NCBI GenBank assembly: GCA_035623255.1
Contig: DASPTU010000055.1
Span: 1-64,000, forward strand
Origin: JAFAGX01 sp035623255
GTDB taxonomy: Bacteria; Acidobacteriota; Terriglobia; Terriglobales; Acidobacteriaceae
Length of the DNA: 64,000 nt
Reading direction: 5' to 3'
The notes under the pieces are model-generated. The model worked only from the letters and a program-made list of their open reading frames with translations. It made no database searches and was not told where the DNA came from. Each line of letters begins with the position of its first letter. Position 1 is the first letter of the stretch. The translations under genes and the position numbers were made by a program. Below are positions 60,167 through 64,000 of the stretch, piece by piece.

Positions 60167-60232
60167 CAGGAGTCAGCAAACCCTACTGACGGACTCCTGA
60201 CTGTGATCTACAGACTCCCGACTTTCCGCACC
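60167..60232. repeat. CTGACTCCTG-type intergenic spacer repeat (copy 2)
   Basis: Starts CAGGAGTCAG, the inverted form of the 10-mer in the spacer at 58881-58890. It continues with CTACTGACGGACTCCTGACT and CAGACTCCCGACTTTCC. The arms can pair, so it may form a hairpin after the membrane-protein gene. Confidence 0.45.
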
Positions 60233-60293
60233 AAAGTCTCGGATATCCAGAAAGTTATCGCGTTTCCACAGTGATGGCGAGTATGCTGCGCGC

Positions 60294-61097
60294 ATGGGAG
60301 TCTCTGTCTCGGTGCTGGCCAGCGGCAGCCGGGGAAACTCTGCCATCGTGGAAAGCTCGTCGACCTGCATTCTGGTGGACGCAGGAATTTCCTGTCGCGA
60401 AACGTTCAAACGCATGAAAGCGATCGGCGCCGACGCGCGCTCGCTTTCCGCCATTGTGATCACGCACGAGCACGCAGACCACGTCTATGGCCTCATGGTT
60501 CTGGCCAGAAAGCTGAACGTTCCGGTCTTCATCACCGGCGCGACGCATCAGGCGTGGGTGCGGAGCGTGCGCGATGCCACCGGCGAGCCTCCAGACACGC
60601 AGCAGATCGAATTTTTTTCTTCCGGCCACAGCTTTCAAATCGGAGACATTGAAGTCAAGCCATTCACCATTCCGCACGATGCGGCCGATCCCGTGGGATT
60701 CACCTTCCGCGCCGAGGGTGTAAAAATAGGGCTGGTGACCGATTTGGGCTACATGCCGGCCAGCGTCTGCGACCATTTGCGGGCCTGCGACGTTCTGGTG
60801 CTCGAATCCAACCATGATCTGGAGATGTTGCGCGGCGGCCCGTACCCGTGGTCAGTGAAGCAGCGGGTCATGAGCCGGGTGGGGCACCTGTCGAACGAAA
60901 AACTCGCGGAATTCTTTGCCCGAGGCTATGATGGAAGTGCAGCATTTATTGTGCTGGCGCATCTTTCGGAACAGAACAACCATCCGGAAATCGCGCTGCG
61001 GGCCGCAGAAAAGGCCTTAGGCTTCCGCCGCACATTGCTGCAGAACCGTGTCCTGCTGGCGAAGCAATCGGAAGTAATGCAACCAATCCGATTGTAA
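60294..61097 (+). CDS. MBL-fold metallo-hydrolase (YycJ/WalJ-like)
   Basis: 267 residues. It opens VSVLASGSRGNSAIVESSST and has the metal motif HEHADH in SAIVITHEHADHVYGLMVLA, plus later conserved residues HDAADPVGFTFRAE, LVTDLGYMPASV, VLESNHDLEMLRGG and VLAHLSEQNNHPE. These are characteristic of the YycJ/WalJ branch, thought to be nuclease-like hydrolases linked to replication or cell-wall signalling in Firmicutes. It is a full-length, probably active two-metal enzyme. It is followed 17 bp later by a small membrane protein gene. Confidence 0.9.
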   Translation: MGVSVSVLASGSRGNSAIVESSSTCILVDAGISCRETFKRMKAIGADARSLSAIVITHEHADHVYGLMVLARKLNVPVFITGATHQAWVRSVRDATGEPPDTQQIEFFSSGHSFQIGDIEVKPFTIPHDAADPVGFTFRAEGVKIGLVTDLGYMPASVCDHLRACDVLVLESNHDLEMLRGGPYPWSVKQRVMSRVGHLSNEKLAEFFARGYDGSAAFIVLAHLSEQNNHPEIALRAAEKALGFRRTLLQNRVLLAKQSEVMQPIRL

Positions 61098-61114
61098 GTT
61101 GATCCTTATCAGTT

Positions 61115-61555
61115 ATGAGTCAGTGCGTTGATCCCATCGTGGGGAAGATCCTGGCGGGCTGGCGCTACGACATCTCTGGCCTCGCACCTGAGATGCGGGG
61201 AGACTACGAAGACCACTTCAAGGCGTGCGAGCGTTGCCGCAGCCGGCAGCGTTTGCACCGCACCATCGATATTTCGCTTATAGTTCTCGCCTCGATGTCG
61301 GCAGGTGTGTTTCTGCTGGCGTTCGGAGTCATTCGGCACTTTGGCCCGCGCCACGCATTTTGGCTGGAGATTGCCGCCTTGGCCGGCTTCGCGTTATCGG
61401 CGCTCATTTGGCTGATCGTTGCGGTTGCTACTCCTGCTCCTACGGTGATGGTAGACGCGGCCAGAATAGGCGCTCGGCACGTGCATGATCGTCTGCCCCA
61501 GGAGATCCGCGAGCGGCTGCCGGAAGAGATACGGCTGAAGATCACGGGATCGTAA
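61115..61555 (+). CDS. Small membrane protein with anti-sigma-like zinc motif
   Basis: 146 residues. Near the N-terminus His34-x3-Cys38-x2-Cys41 (HFKACERC) follows the same H-x3-C-x2-C pattern as zinc anti-sigma domains. Two hydrophobic helices follow (IVLASMSAGVFLLAFGVIRH and LEIAALAGFALSALIWLIVA), then a charged C-terminal tail (EIRERLPEEIRLKITGS). There is no sigma factor gene next to it, so its partner, if any, is elsewhere. Possibly co-transcribed with the MBL gene. Confidence 0.6.
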   Translation: MSQCVDPIVGKILAGWRYDISGLAPEMRGDYEDHFKACERCRSRQRLHRTIDISLIVLASMSAGVFLLAFGVIRHFGPRHAFWLEIAALAGFALSALIWLIVAVATPAPTVMVDAARIGARHVHDRLPQEIRERLPEEIRLKITGS

Positions 61556-61594
61556 CGGATTTTCGGCATCGGCGCTGGGCCTTGCCCTTTGTCA

Positions 61595-61930
61595 ATGCGA
61601 CTGTTGACCAATATCGTTGCCGCGTCTCTTTTGATCGCCTGTTTGGTTCAGCCGACACCAGGGACATTATCGTTCTTGACCGGGCCCGAGTCAGCATTTG
61701 CCGGCTGTCACCAACCGGAGCATCAAAGTCCGGCTCCCCAATCTTCCAACCACGTTTGCTGTGAAACTGGTCACTCGAACGCCTTGTTGCAGGAAGCTTT
61801 CACTCTCGCAATTGGCTGCCTGCCCGCCTGGCAAGCTGCTTCTGGCGCCAAAATGGTTTCTTCGCGCGTCACCCTCACTTCGGATATTGCCTTCGAGCGT
61901 CGACCCAGCTTGGTTCCGCTTCGTATCTGA
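61595..61930 (+). CDS. Small exported Cys/His-containing protein
   Basis: 111 residues with a signal peptide (MRLLTNIVAASLLIACLVQP). The mature N-terminal part has clustered His and Cys (AGCHQPEHQSP, SNHVCCETGH), which could bind a metal ion. The rest shows no recognised domain. It lies 43 bp before the His/Met-rich outer-membrane protein gene; the two may act together in metal handling. Inference only. Confidence 0.5.
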   Translation: MRLLTNIVAASLLIACLVQPTPGTLSFLTGPESAFAGCHQPEHQSPAPQSSNHVCCETGHSNALLQEAFTLAIGCLPAWQAASGAKMVSSRVTLTSDIAFERRPSLVPLRI

Positions 61931-61973
61931 AATCCCTTGACGTGCTGCATATGCGGCAGTTAAGGAGGAACAG

Positions 61974-63263
61974 ATGCGAACGTGTATCTTGTGTTTCCTG
62001 GCATTGGTTTGTGCCGGGCGATTGTCGTGGGCGCAACAGCCCCAGTCCGGCGCTTGCGCTCATGGCAATGAAATGCCCTCCATGCACATGGAGGAAACTA
62101 CATCGCCGAGCCTTCCGTCCTTCACTTCCTCCTCTGGTACAGCATGGCAGCCTGCTTCCATTCAGGAACCGATGTGGATGATTCATCCGGGCAACTGGCA
62201 ACTGATGCTCCACGGGACGGTATTTGTTACCTATAACCAGCAGGGTGGATCGCGCGGCGAAGGCAAAGCTGAGTCTGTCAACTATGCGATGACAATGGAG
62301 CAGCACCGCTTGGGTAAGGGGAAGTTGTTGCTTCGACAGATGTTTTCTGCGGAGTCTTTGACGTCACCTCATCCGGGCTTTCCGGAGCTTTTCCAGACAG
62401 GTGAGACCTACCATGGTCAGCCCCTGGTGGATCATCAGCACCCGCATAACGTCTTCGCTGAGCTTGCCGGGCTTTACCTGTTGCCGATCAGGAACAAAAT
62501 TTCATGGCTGCTATATGGTGGCGCCTCGGCTGAACCCGCACTCGGACCAGTGACATACCTCCACAGGCAATCAGCCTCGGAAAACCCCGCAGCCCCGCTT
62601 GGTCATCATCTGCAGGACTCCACCCACACCAGCTTCGGCGTGGTGACCAGTGGATTCATCATTGACCGGTTGAAAATCGAAGGGTCGGTGTTCAATGGAC
62701 ACGAGCCCAACGAGCAGCGCTGGAGCATTCAGTTAGGAACGCTCGATTCCTGGTCGGTTCGAGGCACGGTGGCTCCCGTGCGCAACTGGGTTGCGCAGTA
62801 CAGCTATGGCCTTCTGGTTCATCCGGAAGCTCTCGAGCCGGGCAGCCAACGACGACAATCAGCGTCCATTGAATACAATCGGCTGCTGCCGAACGGGTAC
62901 TGGGCGACGTCGGTCATCTGGGGACGGGTTCAAAAAGACTTTGAAGCCTTCCCGCTGAACAGCTATCTCCTCGAATCCACTGTCAATTTCTTCCAGCGCA
63001 ATTACGCCTATACCAGGATGGAACTCGTGGACAAGGATGAATTGTTTGGCGACGGACCAGGACATCCGAGCTATCGGATCGGAGCTTACACGTTCGGAGG
63101 GGTTCGCGACCTCGTGCACAATCATGACTGGCAATTGGGCTTGGGTGCAGATGCGACTTTTTATTCAAAACCGGCGGTCTTGAATCCTGTCTACGGGAAC
63201 GATCCGGTGTCATTTCATGTTTTTTTGCGAATACGTCCGGGATTGCCGGAGCATCAACATTAG
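61974..63263 (+). CDS. Outer-membrane beta-barrel protein with His/Met-rich N-terminus
   Basis: 429 residues. AAGGAGG lies five bases before the ATG. The signal peptide ends near WAQQ, and the mature N-terminus carries a His/Met-rich run (GNEMPSMHMEE). A motif VDHQHPHNVFAELAGLYLLP and many aromatic-rich strands (WQLMLHGTVFVTYNQQGG, ISWLLYGGASAEPALGPV, WATSVIWGRV, FHVFLRIRPG) indicate a barrel. A DHQHPHD-like motif is present in proteins I recall from copper-related clusters; with the adjacent His/Cys-rich protein this suggests metal handling, at low certainty. The map gene follows after 33 bp. Confidence 0.7.
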   Translation: MRTCILCFLALVCAGRLSWAQQPQSGACAHGNEMPSMHMEETTSPSLPSFTSSSGTAWQPASIQEPMWMIHPGNWQLMLHGTVFVTYNQQGGSRGEGKAESVNYAMTMEQHRLGKGKLLLRQMFSAESLTSPHPGFPELFQTGETYHGQPLVDHQHPHNVFAELAGLYLLPIRNKISWLLYGGASAEPALGPVTYLHRQSASENPAAPLGHHLQDSTHTSFGVVTSGFIIDRLKIEGSVFNGHEPNEQRWSIQLGTLDSWSVRGTVAPVRNWVAQYSYGLLVHPEALEPGSQRRQSASIEYNRLLPNGYWATSVIWGRVQKDFEAFPLNSYLLESTVNFFQRNYAYTRMELVDKDELFGDGPGHPSYRIGAYTFGGVRDLVHNHDWQLGLGADATFYSKPAVLNPVYGNDPVSFHVFLRIRPGLPEHQH

Positions 63264-63296
63264 TGTGAAATAGCCGGAGAGCCTGTCGGAGGCATT

Positions 63297-64000
63297 GTGT
63301 CGATTAATGGACCAGAAGAGTTGCAGGGGATGCGCACCGCGGGTGCCATTGTGCACCGGATGATTGCCGCGATGGCCAATGCAGTGCGGCCGGGAGTTAC
63401 CACCGCCGAACTGGACAAGGTCGGAGCTGACGTCATGGAGGAACATGGAGCCAAGTCAGCCCCAGCGATGGTGTATAAGTTCCCGGGAACGAGCTGCATC
63501 AGCGTGAACGAAGAGGCGGTCCATGGCATCCCAAAGGCCGACCGCGTTGTCCGCGAGGGAGATCTAGTCAAGCTGGACGTGACCATCGAAAAGGACGGAT
63601 TCATGGCGGATGCCGCGGTTACCGTGCCCGTAGGCACCGTCTCCGATGAAAATCGACGCCTGATTGCATGTGCGGAGCACGCTTTCGCCAAGGCAATGCT
63701 GGTAGCGCGAGCCGGCTTTCGAGTTTCTGAGATTGGGAGAGTGGTGGAACGGGAAGTGCGCCGCAGTGGATTTTCAGTGATCCGTGATCTCGGCGGTCAC
63801 GGGATTGGCAGAACCATTCATGAAGAACCGCGCGTTCCCAACTATCCTGACCCTGCTGCCAATGATGTGCTCACTGAGGGTCTGGTAATTACCGTCGAGC
63901 CCATCATAGCTGCGGGATCCGGCCGGTCAATTCTGGCAAAAGATGGCTGGACAGTGCGCACCGCGGACGGCAGGCCATCCGCGCACTATGAGCACACATT
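63297..64000 (+). CDS. map: Type I methionine aminopeptidase (3'-truncated by the window end)
   Basis: The frame opens at GTG 63297 with GGAGG four to five bases upstream and stays open to the window edge (234 codons). It shows MetAP-I features: the metal ligands in VKLDVTIEKDGFMADAAVTV (two Asp), GGHGIGRTIHEEP (His), ITVEPI (Glu) and the beginning of the final Glu in AHYEHT. Substrate pocket residues FPGTSCISVNEEAVHGIP are typical. It removes the initiator Met from new proteins. The last few residues are beyond the window. No secY/adk/infA neighbours are seen, so it may be a second copy. Confidence 0.93.
   Translation, partial: MSINGPEELQGMRTAGAIVHRMIAAMANAVRPGVTTAELDKVGADVMEEHGAKSAPAMVYKFPGTSCISVNEEAVHGIPKADRVVREGDLVKLDVTIEKDGFMADAAVTVPVGTVSDENRRLIACAEHAFAKAMLVARAGFRVSEIGRVVEREVRRSGFSVIRDLGGHGIGRTIHEEPRVPNYPDPAANDVLTEGLVITVEPIIAAGSGRSILAKDGWTVRTADGRPSAHYEHT

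Noticed and set aside
1..64000. CRISPR arrays, tRNA or rRNA genes, complete insertion sequences
   Set aside because: No regularly spaced repeats, cloverleaf-like intergenic sequences, rRNA signatures or transposase proteins were recognised.

Overview
The window looks like a piece of an Acidobacteriota chromosome. The basis is moderate-high GC, a very large TonB-dependent receptor with an N-terminal carboxypeptidase-regulatory domain, Ser/Thr kinases fused to PD40 propellers or PEGA repeats, MacB/FtsX-type permeases, DUF2911 and FmdE-like proteins, and the dispersed repeat TGTCATCCTGAGCGAAG. This placement is inferred from gene style, not from a marker gene. No rRNA, tRNA, CRISPR array or intact insertion sequence was recognised. 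The two parS-like sites beside rsmG-parA-parB (34.8-35.8 kb) suggest that the replication origin is not far away.

Layout. 0-7.6 kb: receptor-type Ser/Thr kinase; a peroxiredoxin whose peroxidatic cysteine codon is an in-frame TGA (probable selenoprotein); a cold-shock protein; a TlpA-like protein; a small outer-membrane barrel; an ECF sigma/anti-sigma pair. 7.6-18 kb: a GalNAc/galactosamine-tagatose type carbohydrate locus (TonB receptor, GatZ/KbaZ, DeoR/AgaR-like regulator, AgaS-like SIS protein, PfkB kinase, secreted GH36-like lipoprotein) with a shared operator-like motif at three promoters. 18-23 kb: an unrecognised PD-(D/E)XK-like protein, DinB, a UvrC/Cho-like paralogue, and a DnaC-like/DUF1376-like replication pair. 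23-32.7 kb: LysR plus isocitrate lyase, an EF-G paralogue, DoxX, Ogt, a DsbA-like thioredoxin-fold protein, a degenerate receiver domain, DUF2911 and a methyltransferase. 32.8-38.4 kb: parB, parA, parS, rsmG and a GAF-domain, proline-rich repeat membrane protein. 38.8-46.4 kb: two MacB-type permeases, a GT21 (HpnI-like) and a GT39 transferase, and a hybrid histidine kinase. 46.7-51.6 kb: gatC, gatA, an FmdE-like protein, a lipoprotein, a PgsA-like enzyme and a winged-helix-like protein. 51.6-56 kb: a four-gene ABC exporter operon. 56.4-64 kb: a pseudokinase with PEGA repeats, 3-hydroxyacyl-CoA dehydrogenase, an MBL hydrolase, small membrane proteins, a His/Met-rich outer-membrane protein and a truncated methionine aminopeptidase.

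The most interesting item is the peroxiredoxin at 2859-3365 (minus strand). A conventional stop-codon reading splits it into a meaningless stub and an internal fragment. Read through one TGA, it is a complete 168-residue peroxiredoxin with its own ribosome-binding site, and the TGA sits exactly where the catalytic Cys of the TPxC motif should be. Second in interest are the PEGA pseudokinase, in which every catalytic motif has been substituted, the shared operator of the sugar locus, and the 162-bp internally duplicated repeat region in the GAF/proline-rich protein.
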